The translations under genes were made by a program, and so were the position numbers. Under the pieces are notes generated by a model, which was not told the DNA's origin, searched no databases, and saw only the letters and a program-made list of their open reading frames with translations. A stretch of DNA of 64,000 bases from assembly GCA_045579085.1 (NCBI GenBank), contig JAZNLO010000001.1:1-64000 (forward strand), in the 5' to 3' direction. Every line of letters starts with the position of its first letter. Position 1 is the stretch's first letter. The DNA comes from RGIG2206 sp045579085 (GTDB lineage: Bacteria > Bacillota > Clostridia > Oscillospirales > Acutalibacteraceae). This document shows positions 6,938-15,023 of the stretch, one piece after another.

Positions 6938-8710
6938 ATGAACGCAACCCAAATACTGTTAATGATGGCCGAGCTGCTCGGCGGCCTTGCTTTCTTCCTT
7001 TACGGAATGAGTGCGATGTCAAGTGGATTGGAACAAATGGCAGGAGGTGCGCTTGAGCGCACATTAAAAAAGGTCACTAAAAATGACTTTTTAGGATTTT
7101 TCCTCGGTGCAGGAATAACTGTTGCAATACAGTCCTCATCTGCGATGACTGTTATGCTGGTTGGTCTTGTTAACTCAGGAATAATGAACTTTGCCGACAC
7201 GTTCGGAATGATTATGGGCTCAAACGTGGGCACCACTATTACCGCGTGGATACTTACGCTTGGCGGAATAAGCGGAGATAATTTCTTGCTTGTGCTGCTT
7301 AAGCCGATGACGTTTGCACCCTTGCTCGCGTTTGTTGGAATAGCGATGAGAATGCTCTCAAAGAGCGAGAAAAAGCACCATATCGGTGTTATTATGATTG
7401 GCTTTGCCGTGCTTATGGCAGGTATGGATATGATGGGCAACTCTATGGAAACATTCCAGAAAGACCCCGCATTCCAGAGTTTGCTTACCGCATTCTCAAG
7501 TCCGCTTATTGCCTTTGTTGTTTCGACTGTGTTCACAGGCGTTATACAGTCCTCAGCGGCAACTGTTGCTATAGTTCAGGCGATAGCAACCACCGCATTT
7601 TTAACTAATGACCCGCTTACATATCAGGTAGCGATTCCGCTCGTTCTCGGCGCAAACATAGGAACCTGCATTACCTCGCTTATCTCCGCAATCGGCACAA
7701 ACAAAAATGCAAAGCGAGTTGTTGCTGTGCATATGTCTGTAAACGCTATCGGCGGCAGCCTTTGCATTGCGATAATGTATATGTTAATGGCATTTGCTCC
7801 TAAATTTATGGCTCAGCCGATAAACACCTTTGGCGTTGCGGCAGTTCACAGTCTTTTCAATATCGGAATAACTGTTCTGTTCTGGCCTTTGAAAAAATAT
7901 CTGCTCGCTCTCTGCGAGAAGATGGTTCGTTCGGATAAGGAAGAGAAGCATACTGTGTTCCTCGACGAGCGTATTTTCAACAACGTTCCGCTTGCAATTT
8001 CGGAATGTGACCGTCTTACAGATGAGATGGCTGAGTATGCACGTGAGGCGTTGCTTTGCTCGATTTCGCTTGTTGATGAGTATGACGAGGAAAAGGCAAA
8101 CAGAGTTCGTGAGCTCGAAACCTTGACTGATAAATATGAGGATAAGCTCGGTACATATCTTGTTCGTCTTAGTGGTAATATTCTCAGCGATACGGATTCA
8201 CATCACGTTTCACTTATGCTCCGCAGCATAGGCGATTTGGAACGCTTTGGTGACCATGCGCTCAATATTTGCGAGGCTGCCAGAGAGATTAAAGAGAAGA
8301 AAATCGTATTCTCCGACAGTGCAAAGAAAGAGCTTGCAGTTATAACTAAGGCTTTGACTCAGATACTTAACAGCACGGTTGACTCGTTTGTAAACGGCGA
8401 TATTAAGCTGGCATCACAGGTTGAGCCGCTTGAGCAGGTTATCGACAAGCTCAACAATGAGCTTAAGGCGCGCCACGTTAAGCGTTTGCAAAAGGGCGAT
8501 TGCACAATTCAGCTCGGCTTCGTATTCAATGATTTGCTTGCAAATTATGAGAGAGTGTCCGACCATTGTTCAAACATTGCCGCATATACTTTGCAGATTA
8601 ATTCTCCTTTGCTCAATACACATAAATATTTGCGTACTATCAGAGAGGAAGAACACGGCGAATATGTTCAAAGGCTTGAAGAATTTGAACAGCTTTATGT
8701 GCTTGACTGA
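6938..8710 (+). CDS. Na+/phosphate cotransporter family protein with C-terminal PhoU domain (second paralogue)
   Basis: A 590-residue paralogue of the preceding gene with the same layout: two Na_Pi_cotrans repeats (QSSSAMTVMLVGL and, in the second repeat, QSSAATVAIVQAI), each followed by an MGSNVGTT- or LGANIGTC-type motif, then a PhoU-like domain with LERFGDHALNI and YERVSDHCSNI. The two copies share almost the same N-terminal membrane segment but diverge elsewhere, so the duplication is not recent. The ATG at 6938 has GGGAGG about 13 bases upstream; a GTG 51 bases earlier would add a charged tail unlike the paralogue. It has its own promoter and ends at a terminator. Confidence 0.9.
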   Translation: MNATQILLMMAELLGGLAFFLYGMSAMSSGLEQMAGGALERTLKKVTKNDFLGFFLGAGITVAIQSSSAMTVMLVGLVNSGIMNFADTFGMIMGSNVGTTITAWILTLGGISGDNFLLVLLKPMTFAPLLAFVGIAMRMLSKSEKKHHIGVIMIGFAVLMAGMDMMGNSMETFQKDPAFQSLLTAFSSPLIAFVVSTVFTGVIQSSAATVAIVQAIATTAFLTNDPLTYQVAIPLVLGANIGTCITSLISAIGTNKNAKRVVAVHMSVNAIGGSLCIAIMYMLMAFAPKFMAQPINTFGVAAVHSLFNIGITVLFWPLKKYLLALCEKMVRSDKEEKHTVFLDERIFNNVPLAISECDRLTDEMAEYAREALLCSISLVDEYDEEKANRVRELETLTDKYEDKLGTYLVRLSGNILSDTDSHHVSLMLRSIGDLERFGDHALNICEAAREIKEKKIVFSDSAKKELAVITKALTQILNSTVDSFVNGDIKLASQVEPLEQVIDKLNNELKARHVKRLQKGDCTIQLGFVFNDLLANYERVSDHCSNIAAYTLQINSPLLNTHKYLRTIREEEHGEYVQRLEEFEQLYVLD

Positions 8711-8725
8711 TAACAAAGATAAATT

Positions 8726-8762
8726 AAAACTCCGCACGGAATTTTCCGCGCGGAGTTTTTTG
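8726..8762 (+). terminator. Rho-independent terminator after the second Na/Pi transporter
   Basis: Stem AAAACTCCGC (8726-8735) with GCGGAGTTTT (8750-8759), extended inside by CGGA/TCCG and followed by T residues. It also faces the convergent small gene at 8789. Confidence 0.85.
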
Positions 8763-8788
8763 TTGCTATTGTTATTGCTGATGCTTGC

Positions 8789-9001
8789 TTACAGCTCAAA
8801 CTCTTTTTTGTCAAACTTCTGCTTAGCAGGGAGCTTGGGCTCACGCTTGAGCGGGTCGTAGCAAAAGCTGTGGCACACGCCGTCGAGAGGCATAATGCCG
8901 TGTTTGATGCACAGCACGCTCTTTGAGTCGGGCGATAGTCTGCCCACCTCACACAAGCTGCACTGCTTTGAAATCTCCACCTTAGGTTTCACTTTACGCA
9001 C
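8789..9001 (-). CDS. Small conserved cysteine-rich protein
   Basis: A 70-residue cytoplasmic protein of unknown function. Cysteines occur as a CSLC pair near residue 15 and as single Cys in VLCIKHG and GVCHSFCYDPLKR, which suggests a small metal (zinc) fold. The YDPLKR-P ending before a Lys-rich tail resembles a small protein I recall from other clostridia (recollection, not a search). The reading frame begins with GTG at 9001, but AAAGG lies only a few bases before it. The GTG at 8992 has the better spacing, so the protein may be three residues shorter. Confidence 0.6.
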   Translation of the reverse strand: MRKVKPKVEISKQCSLCEVGRLSPDSKSVLCIKHGIMPLDGVCHSFCYDPLKREPKLPAKQKFDKKEFEL

Positions 9002-9055
9002 CGCCTTTCATTTGCTTATAAGAATTATATCAAAAAAGCTCGAAAAAATAAAGAC

Positions 9056-10096
9056 TTATTTTTTATAGGCGGCTGTCCACAGCATAGCGGACGCCATAAG
9101 CAGCATAGATAACGTTATTGCAACGGTGTTTGTGCTAAGCGTCAGTATGGCTTGCGGCCCTGCTGACATAGTCGCGAGCACTCTTTCGGGCAAAACCTTA
9201 AGGCTGAAGTAGCATAAAACTGCGCTTATCGTTGCGTGGCAAATGCGCGAGAGCAGTAGCTTTAAGATGCTGAGCTGTGCGCCTGAAAGAGCAAGCACCT
9301 GAAATATAACAGATATACCGCCAAACCCAAGCAGAGCAGACACAAGCACAATGCTGTGCCCGTTTTGCGCCAACCACACGCAGCCTTTGGTCACTTCGAA
9401 CAAGGGCAGAGCAAAGCTTGCATTTTCAGGCAAGAGGGCAGTTATACAAGCAAAGAGTGTAACGTATCCGCAGATGATAAGCATTTGCTTGCAGACAGTG
9501 GCGGTTGCGTTTACAAAGGCTTCGGCGGTTGGCTCGGCTTGAGGACTTTTAGCAGTCTTGGATTTTATTATTGCAGCATCGTCTTTGCCAAAAAACAGCG
9601 CTGATAGTACGCCTATAATCAGCGATGCCAGTATGTGACACGCTAATAGCATTACGCCCACAGAGATGGAGCCAAACATCCCTTGCCCAACGGCAAGCAC
9701 AATCATAGCAGGCCCTGCATTTACGCAAAACATCATCATTCTTGAGGCTTGCTTAGACGTGATTTGACCGCTTTTGAGGAGCCCCGACACAAGCGAAGCG
9801 CCTGTGGGATAGCCTGAAAACATAGACATAAGCACAGCACAGCAAGCCGTTACGGGCAGCTTTAAAACAGGGGAAAGCACCTTGCAAATTGGCATAAAAA
9901 TAATATCAGCGGTAAGGGTTCTTACTGCGAATTCAGAAATCACCATAAACGGCATCAGTGAGGGTATAACTACTTGGGAGCAGAGGATTAAGCCGTCCCT
10001 GATTCCCTCAGCCGCCACAGCCGAGCTTGTAAACAGCGAAATCAAAGCTAAGCTGAACAAAATCACGTTTAAGCACCGTGTTAATTTAAATCTCAT
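9056..10096 (-). CDS. ylbJ: Sporulation integral membrane protein YlbJ-like
   Basis: A 346-residue polytopic membrane protein with about eight hydrophobic segments. The hallmark SGYPTGA motif (about residue 95), an earlier VVIPSLMPFMV segment and a nucleoside-transporter-gate-like pattern match YlbJ, a sigma-E-controlled protein needed for spore cortex formation in Bacillus. It is somewhat shorter than Bacillus YlbJ (about 400). The ATG at 10096 follows GCGAGGTGGAAAT; a longer reading from 10141 lacks a ribosome-binding site. It is divergent from yqfC, another sporulation gene, with under 100 bases between them. Confidence 0.82.
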   Translation of the reverse strand: MRFKLTRCLNVILFSLALISLFTSSAVAAEGIRDGLILCSQVVIPSLMPFMVISEFAVRTLTADIIFMPICKVLSPVLKLPVTACCAVLMSMFSGYPTGASLVSGLLKSGQITSKQASRMMMFCVNAGPAMIVLAVGQGMFGSISVGVMLLACHILASLIIGVLSALFFGKDDAAIIKSKTAKSPQAEPTAEAFVNATATVCKQMLIICGYVTLFACITALLPENASFALPLFEVTKGCVWLAQNGHSIVLVSALLGFGGISVIFQVLALSGAQLSILKLLLSRICHATISAVLCYFSLKVLPERVLATMSAGPQAILTLSTNTVAITLSMLLMASAMLWTAAYKK

Positions 10097-10189
10097 ATTT
10101 CCACCTCGCACTGTTAATGAAATATATGGTAAACGGCGCATTTTTATATCCCGAATATCATATTTTATAAGGATTGGTGGGGTGTTTTG

Positions 10190-10477
10190 ATGTCAGGTAA
10201 AAGACAAAAAATCAAGGGTGCGGCGCAAAAGCTGGATAGAGTGCTCGAACTTCCTGCAGGAGCGTTGAGCGGCGGCGCGCATATAGAAATCAACTCAAAC
10301 CGAGAAGCTGTTATTGATGGTTGCAGAGGGATAATTGATTATTCTGAAGAATCGGTTAGAATCAACGTGGGCAACGGCTCGGTGACGTTTTCGGGCAAGG
10401 ATTTGATGATAAAAACGTTAACGGATAAAGAGGCTGTTATAGCAGGGTGTATTAGTGCGGTAGAATTTGATTGTTAG
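10190..10477 (+). CDS. yqfC: Sporulation protein YqfC
   Basis: A 95-residue YabP/YqfC-family protein made in the mother cell during sporulation. It has the conserved N-terminal LDRVLELPAG, the central IDGCRGIIDYSE segment and a C-terminal IAGCISAVEF strand. The ATG at 10190 overlaps a TTG and is preceded by GGTGGGGTG. The stop overlaps the earliest possible start of yqfD, so the pair is translationally linked. In Bacillus yqfC-yqfD are sigma-E-dependent and sit ahead of phoH, exactly as here. Confidence 0.9.
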   Translation: MSGKRQKIKGAAQKLDRVLELPAGALSGGAHIEINSNREAVIDGCRGIIDYSEESVRINVGNGSVTFSGKDLMIKTLTDKEAVIAGCISAVEFDC

Positions 10478-10487
10478 GGGTAGGATA

Positions 10488-11666
10488 GTGTTTTTTCTCA
10501 GGTTGCTTCGCTTTTTATGCGGATATGTAAAAATATCCGTTTCAGGACGTTTTCCTGAGCGGTTTTTAAATATGTGCGCCAACTCCCGTATAAGCGTGTG
10601 GTACTCGCATCGTAGAGGGGACAAAATCGAATGTTGTATTTTTGCACGTGATTATAAACGCCTGCCGTCACTGTGTCGGAGTTGTGCGGTTAAGGTGAGG
10701 ATTTTGCGCAAGTGCGGCTTGCCGTTTATAACATACAGATACAGACGACGCAAGGGGTTGGTTTTAGGCTTTGCTATGTGCGTTGCGTTTGTTGCTTTTA
10801 TGCCGAATTTCGTTTGGAGCATAAACGTGAACGCTGACGATAGCATAGATAAAGCTCAGGTGCTTGCTGCGCTCGATGAAATCGGGCTCAGCATCGGCAC
10901 ACCGCTTAGCAGAGTTGACACGGGCAATATGCGTGTACAGCTTGCGCTCAAGCTGCCGCATATTTCGTGGGCGGCTATAAACACCGACGGCACAAGCATC
11001 ACAGTTGATATAAGAAGCGCAAAGGGTAAGGACGAAAAGGATTATACCTACAGCAATATGGTTGCCGATTTTGATGGGCGCATAACAGCGGTTTACGTCA
11101 GAAGCGGCAAGGCAACGGTACAGGTTGGCGATGCTGTGGTTAAGGGACAAATGCTTGTTTCAGGTACCATCGAGTATAAGACGGGGCAGACAGTGTTTTG
11201 CCACTGCGATGCGGATATTATGGCTCAAACACACAGACAGCTCAGCGTGAGTGTGCCGCTTAAGCAGACTGTAACAAAGGACACAGGTCGGGTTGAGAAG
11301 AAAAAGGTGCTGAGCTTCTTTTCAGTTAAAATGCCGCTTTATTTAGGAAGTGTTGGCTTTGACGAATACCGAGTGCAAAAGCGTAAGGACATCTTGGAGT
11401 TAGACTCAGTCGTTCTGCCTGTATGGGTGGCGAGCGCTGACTTTTACGAGGTTGAAAAGCGAGAGGTTACAGTTAAGGCGGAAAAGGCACGAAAGCAGTG
11501 CGAGGAAAAGCTTGCAGAGCTTGAAAAGGAAGAACTTAGCGGCAAAAAAATCGTTTCACGTGAGCTTGAGTTTCAGGTTAAAAACGGTGAGGTGGTTTTG
11601 GTTGCAAATTATGTGTGCAACGAAAATATTGTACGTACTGAGTATATAAATTTTGATAGTATGTAA
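10488..11666 (+). CDS. yqfD: Sporulation protein YqfD
   Basis: A 392-residue YqfD/SpoIV-type sporulation protein. The N-terminal region has GYVKISVSGRFPERFLN, one transmembrane helix follows the Arg-rich stretch near residue 95, and the large extracytoplasmic domain contains the DFDGRITAVYVRSGKATVQVGD block typical of the family. The GTG at 10488 with AGGGG upstream places the first conserved strand at the same distance from the start as in Bacillus YqfD; a TTG at 10467 is the alternative. It is part of the mother-cell engulfment set with yqfC. Confidence 0.88.
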   Translation: MFFLRLLRFLCGYVKISVSGRFPERFLNMCANSRISVWYSHRRGDKIECCIFARDYKRLPSLCRSCAVKVRILRKCGLPFITYRYRRRKGLVLGFAMCVAFVAFMPNFVWSINVNADDSIDKAQVLAALDEIGLSIGTPLSRVDTGNMRVQLALKLPHISWAAINTDGTSITVDIRSAKGKDEKDYTYSNMVADFDGRITAVYVRSGKATVQVGDAVVKGQMLVSGTIEYKTGQTVFCHCDADIMAQTHRQLSVSVPLKQTVTKDTGRVEKKKVLSFFSVKMPLYLGSVGFDEYRVQKRKDILELDSVVLPVWVASADFYEVEKREVTVKAEKARKQCEEKLAELEKEELSGKKIVSRELEFQVKNGEVVLVANYVCNENIVRTEYINFDSM

Positions 11667-11694
11667 AAAAATAAAAAATAAGCAATAAATCTGT

Positions 11695-11722
11695 TTGATA
11701 ACTTAAATAAATGTGTTACAAT
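11695..11722 (+). promoter_or_regulatory. Promoter for the phoH-ybeY-era-yqzL-recO-mutS2 run
   Basis: TTGATA (11695-11700), 16 bases, TACAAT (11717-11722), 33 bases before the phoH ATG. It would separate housekeeping transcription from the sporulation-controlled yqfCD upstream. Confidence 0.55.
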
Positions 11723-11755
11723 AATAATGGAATTATAATATCTTGGAGGCATAGA

Positions 11756-12739
11756 ATGTTTGAGCAGACTGTAAATATAGACAGACTCGAATCGGCTGTG
11801 AATCTTTTTGGCAGTTTTGATGAAAATGTAAAAATCATCGAAAAAGCCTACTCGGTAACAATCACAATGAGAGGCAGTCAGATAAAGATTCAGGGCGAGG
11901 CGGATATGACCGATATGGCGGCGAGCGTAATATCGGGCTTGCTCATGCTTGCATCAAAGGGTGAAGAAATAAACGAGCAGAGCGTTAATTACGCAATTTC
12001 ACTGGCTAACGACGGCAAACAGGATAAGCTCTCACAGCTCGGCGGTAACGATTGCATTTGTATAACTGCTCAGGGCAAGCCGATTAAGCCGAAAACGCTC
12101 GGTCAGAAAAAATACATTGAATCAATCCGCAAAAACACCATTGTAATAGGGGTTGGCCCCGCAGGAACGGGCAAGACCTATCTTGCTGTTGCGATGGCGG
12201 TTGCGGCGTTTCGCGATAAAAAGGTAAATAGAATAATCATAACCCGTCCTGCAGTTGAGGCGGGCGAAAAGCTTGGCTTTCTGCCGGGTGACCTGCAAAG
12301 CAAGGTAGACCCGTATTTGCGCCCATTATACGATGCGCTTTTCGATATGCTTGGTGCGGAGAGTTTTCAGCGTTATCAGGAGAGAGGAAGCATCGAGGTT
12401 GCACCTCTCGCCTATATGCGAGGCAGAACCCTTGAGGACAGCTTCATAATTCTTGACGAGGCTCAAAACACCACCAGAGAGCAAATGAAAATGTTTTTAA
12501 CAAGGCTTGGGTATAACTCAAAAATAGTGGTAACGGGCGACGTTACGCAGATAGACTTGTCCGACAGAAACAAGTCGGGACTTGTTGATGCGTGCAGAGT
12601 GCTTAAAAACGTTGAGGATATAGATATAATTCGATTCAACGAAAAAGACGTGGTGCGTCATCAGCTTGTTCAGCGAATCGTAAAGGCGTATGAGAAGTAT
12701 GACAGCGCAAAAAGGAGCAAGGCAAATGCAAAAGACTAA
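11756..12739 (+). CDS. phoH: PhoH-family ATPase (YbeZ-like)
   Basis: A 327-residue cytoplasmic PhoH/YbeZ protein. Its N-terminal 90 residues are a KH-like RNA-binding region. The ATPase domain has the Walker A GPAGTGKT (near residue 137), the ITRPAVEAGEKLGFLPGD signature and the Walker B FIILDEAQN. PhoH proteins work with YbeY in ribosomal RNA processing, and ybeY directly overlaps its end by 14 bases. The ATG at 11756 has a clean GGAGG six bases upstream; an upstream reading has no ribosome-binding site. Confidence 0.94.
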   Translation: MFEQTVNIDRLESAVNLFGSFDENVKIIEKAYSVTITMRGSQIKIQGEADMTDMAASVISGLLMLASKGEEINEQSVNYAISLANDGKQDKLSQLGGNDCICITAQGKPIKPKTLGQKKYIESIRKNTIVIGVGPAGTGKTYLAVAMAVAAFRDKKVNRIIITRPAVEAGEKLGFLPGDLQSKVDPYLRPLYDALFDMLGAESFQRYQERGSIEVAPLAYMRGRTLEDSFIILDEAQNTTREQMKMFLTRLGYNSKIVVTGDVTQIDLSDRNKSGLVDACRVLKNVEDIDIIRFNEKDVVRHQLVQRIVKAYEKYDSAKRSKANAKD

Positions 12740-13202
12740 GGTTTCAATATCAAACAAGCAAAGCAAGCTGCCTGTTGACAGAAGTTTGCGCTCGTTTATA
12801 AGAAAGGTGTGCGCTGCAACGCTTAAACAGCAGCAGTTTGACTCGGGCGCAGAGATAAACGTTAGCCTTGTTGACGATGAGGAGATTTGCAGACTTAACA
12901 ACGAGTTTCGCAATATTGACAAATCAACCGATGTGCTGTCGTTTCCGCTTGGGGACGACGGCGAGTATGATATAGATTACGCTTCAGGCTTGAAGCAGTT
13001 GGGCGATATTGTTATATCGCTTGAGCACGCAGCGGCTCAGGCTGAGGAGTACGGCCATTCTTATGAGAGAGAGGTTGGATACCTTACCGCCCACTCTATG
13101 CTGCATCTGCTCGGTTATGACCACGTTAATTCCGATGATGAGGCTAAGGTGATGCGTTCTCATGAGGAAGCGGTTATGACTATGTTGGGACTTGAAAGAT
13201 AG
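12726..13202 (+). CDS. ybeY: Endoribonuclease YbeY (16S rRNA 3' maturation)
   Basis: A 158-residue metal-dependent endoribonuclease needed for 16S rRNA 3'-end maturation and ribosome quality control. The zinc-binding motif HSMLHLLGYDH is intact (three His), preceded by NEFRNIDKSTDVLSFP and GDIVISLE. The ATG at 12726 lies inside the end of phoH, behind AAGGAGCAAGG. This is the standard phoH-ybeY-era order of Firmicutes. Confidence 0.96.
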   Translation: MQKTKVSISNKQSKLPVDRSLRSFIRKVCAATLKQQQFDSGAEINVSLVDDEEICRLNNEFRNIDKSTDVLSFPLGDDGEYDIDYASGLKQLGDIVISLEHAAAQAEEYGHSYEREVGYLTAHSMLHLLGYDHVNSDDEAKVMRSHEEAVMTMLGLER

Positions 13203-13212
13203 GAGAAATAAA

Positions 13213-14127
13213 ATGACATCAACTTCTGCTTTTATTGCAATTGTAGGACGTCCAAACGTGGGCAAGTCCTCGCTTATGAATAAGTTGCTCGGCTCAAAGG
13301 TGGCAATAGTGTCGGACAAGCCGCAGACAACGCGCACAAGGATAATGGGAGTATTGACAGAGAACGAGTGTCAGCTTGTTTTCATCGACACACCCGGTCT
13401 TTTCAAGCCCAGAAACAAGCTCGGCGAAAGTATGGTAAAGGCGGTTGACGATTCTGTTGGCGATGTTGATGCTTGTGTTTTGGTGGTTGACGCTTCAACG
13501 ATGCACAAGGATTTGTCACCTGCGCCTGCAGAGGCGGAGCTGATTGAAAGATTTAAGACAAAGAAAATCAAAGCGGTGCTTGCAATTAACAAGATAGATT
13601 TGGTTGAAGATAAAACAAGGCTGCTTGAAATTATTGCCGCATATTCGAGACTGTATGATTTTGACGTGGTTGTGCCGATTTCGGCGCAAAAAGGTGAGGG
13701 AGTTGACGCACTTAAGGGCGAAATTAAAAAGTTTGCGCAGGAAGGCCCGCACTTTTTCGCCGACGACTCGCTTACAGACCAGACAGAGCGCACGATTGCG
13801 TCTGAGATAATACGTGAGAAGCTGTTAAGAAGCCTCAACAAAGAGGTGCCGCACGGAATAGCAGTTGGAATAGAGAAGTTTTCTGACGCAAAAACAAATG
13901 CAGGCGAGGACATTATTGATATCGAGGCAGTGATATATTGCGAAGCTGAAAGCCATAAGGGCATTATAATCGGAAAGGGCGGCAGTATGCTCAAGCGTGT
14001 TTCGTCGCACGCAAGGCAGGATATGGAGCGCTTTTTCGGTTGCAAGGTAAACCTGAGGTGTTGGGTTAAGGTTAAGGAAGACTGGCGAAACCGTCAGGGC
14101 TTGATACACAATTTCGGACTGGACTGA
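13213..14127 (+). CDS. era: GTPase Era
   Basis: A 304-residue GTPase that binds the 3' end of 16S rRNA and assists 30S assembly. The G motifs are complete: G1 GRPNVGKSS, G2 with TTRTR, G3 DTPG, G4 NKID and G5 SAQKG. The C-terminal KH domain carries GIIIGKGG. The ATG at 13213 follows AGGAGAAATAAA and starts 10 bases after the ybeY stop. It is full length. Confidence 0.97.
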   Translation: MTSTSAFIAIVGRPNVGKSSLMNKLLGSKVAIVSDKPQTTRTRIMGVLTENECQLVFIDTPGLFKPRNKLGESMVKAVDDSVGDVDACVLVVDASTMHKDLSPAPAEAELIERFKTKKIKAVLAINKIDLVEDKTRLLEIIAAYSRLYDFDVVVPISAQKGEGVDALKGEIKKFAQEGPHFFADDSLTDQTERTIASEIIREKLLRSLNKEVPHGIAVGIEKFSDAKTNAGEDIIDIEAVIYCEAESHKGIIIGKGGSMLKRVSSHARQDMERFFGCKVNLRCWVKVKEDWRNRQGLIHNFGLD

Positions 14128-14185
14128 TTTTCCACTGATAAATCTCTTTGCCGTGTAGAAGATAAAAATACGGAGTGATAAAGAG

Positions 14186-14329
14186 ATGGATATAAACGCA
14201 GCTTGGCAGAACTTTTATACTACAGGTACGATAGAAGATTATCTTAAATATATAAGCGTCTGCAAGGGAGAAAGCAACGATGAAAATAAACACGGACGGC
14301 ATAATAATCAAACGGGGAACAGTCGGTGA
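14186..14329 (+). CDS. yqzL: YqzL-like small protein
   Basis: A 47-residue protein between era and recO, the position of yqzL in many Firmicutes. The core (AAWQNFYTTGTIEDYLKYI) matches the YqzL pattern of W, F, TG, and YL. Its function is unknown. The ATG at 14186 follows CGGAGTGATAAAGAG. The reading frame continues 50 bases into recO in another frame, giving a hydrophilic tail of His/Asn/Gly residues, so the two genes overlap and may be translationally coupled. Confidence 0.75.
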   Translation: MDINAAWQNFYTTGTIEDYLKYISVCKGESNDENKHGRHNNQTGNSR

Positions 14330-15008
14330 AGGCACCCGGCTGGTCACTGTTTTGACCCGAGATTTAGGCTTGATACGGGGCTTTGTTCACGGCGCATCCA
14401 AAACTAAGGGTAAGGCGGTCAGCGGCACGGATATGCTGTGCTACTCAAGCTTTACCGTTACACGCAGTAAGGATACATATACGTTAAGTGAATTTACGCC
14501 CATTGAAGTGTTTTTTGATTTAAGAGAAGATATAGAATTGCTCAGCCTTGCGCAGTATTTCTGCGAGGTGGCGATGAATCTATCGGTTGAGGGAGAGAAC
14601 TCTGAGGAGCCGCTCAGGATTTTGTTAAATTGCCTTTATATGCTTATGAAAAAGATAAGACCGCCTGTGCAGATAAAAGCGATTTATGAATTAAGGCAGA
14701 TGTCGCTTGCGGGCTTTATGCCTGATTTGTCGTGCTGTTCAAAATGCGGAAAGGACAGCAAGGCTAATGTCTGGTTTGATTACGCTGAGGGCACGATTTC
14801 CTGTGAAAGCTGCGGAGGCAACGGTAGTTTTATCCCGTACGGCGTGCTTGCGGCAATGCGGCACATTGCTAACTGCGATGTCGAAAAGCTGTTTTCGTTT
14901 GAGCTTTCGGAGCAATCTTTAAAGGTGCTTGGCAGCGTGACTGAAAGATATCTTATTACACATTGCGACAGAGATTTTACAGCGCTTAAATTCTATAAGA
15001 GCTTGTAA
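14280..15008 (+). CDS. recO: DNA repair protein RecO
   Basis: A 242-residue RecO protein, which anneals single strands and loads RecA with RecR in recombinational repair. The N-terminal OB-fold contains DGIIIKRGTVGEGTRLVTV. The C-terminal zinc module has the CSKCG and CESCGG pairs. The ATG at 14280 has GGGAG ten bases upstream and lies within the end of yqzL. mutS2 follows 15 bases after the stop. Confidence 0.95.
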   Translation: MKINTDGIIIKRGTVGEGTRLVTVLTRDLGLIRGFVHGASKTKGKAVSGTDMLCYSSFTVTRSKDTYTLSEFTPIEVFFDLREDIELLSLAQYFCEVAMNLSVEGENSEEPLRILLNCLYMLMKKIRPPVQIKAIYELRQMSLAGFMPDLSCCSKCGKDSKANVWFDYAEGTISCESCGGNGSFIPYGVLAAMRHIANCDVEKLFSFELSEQSLKVLGSVTERYLITHCDRDFTALKFYKSL

Positions 15009-15023
15009 TCTGAGGAGAAACAT

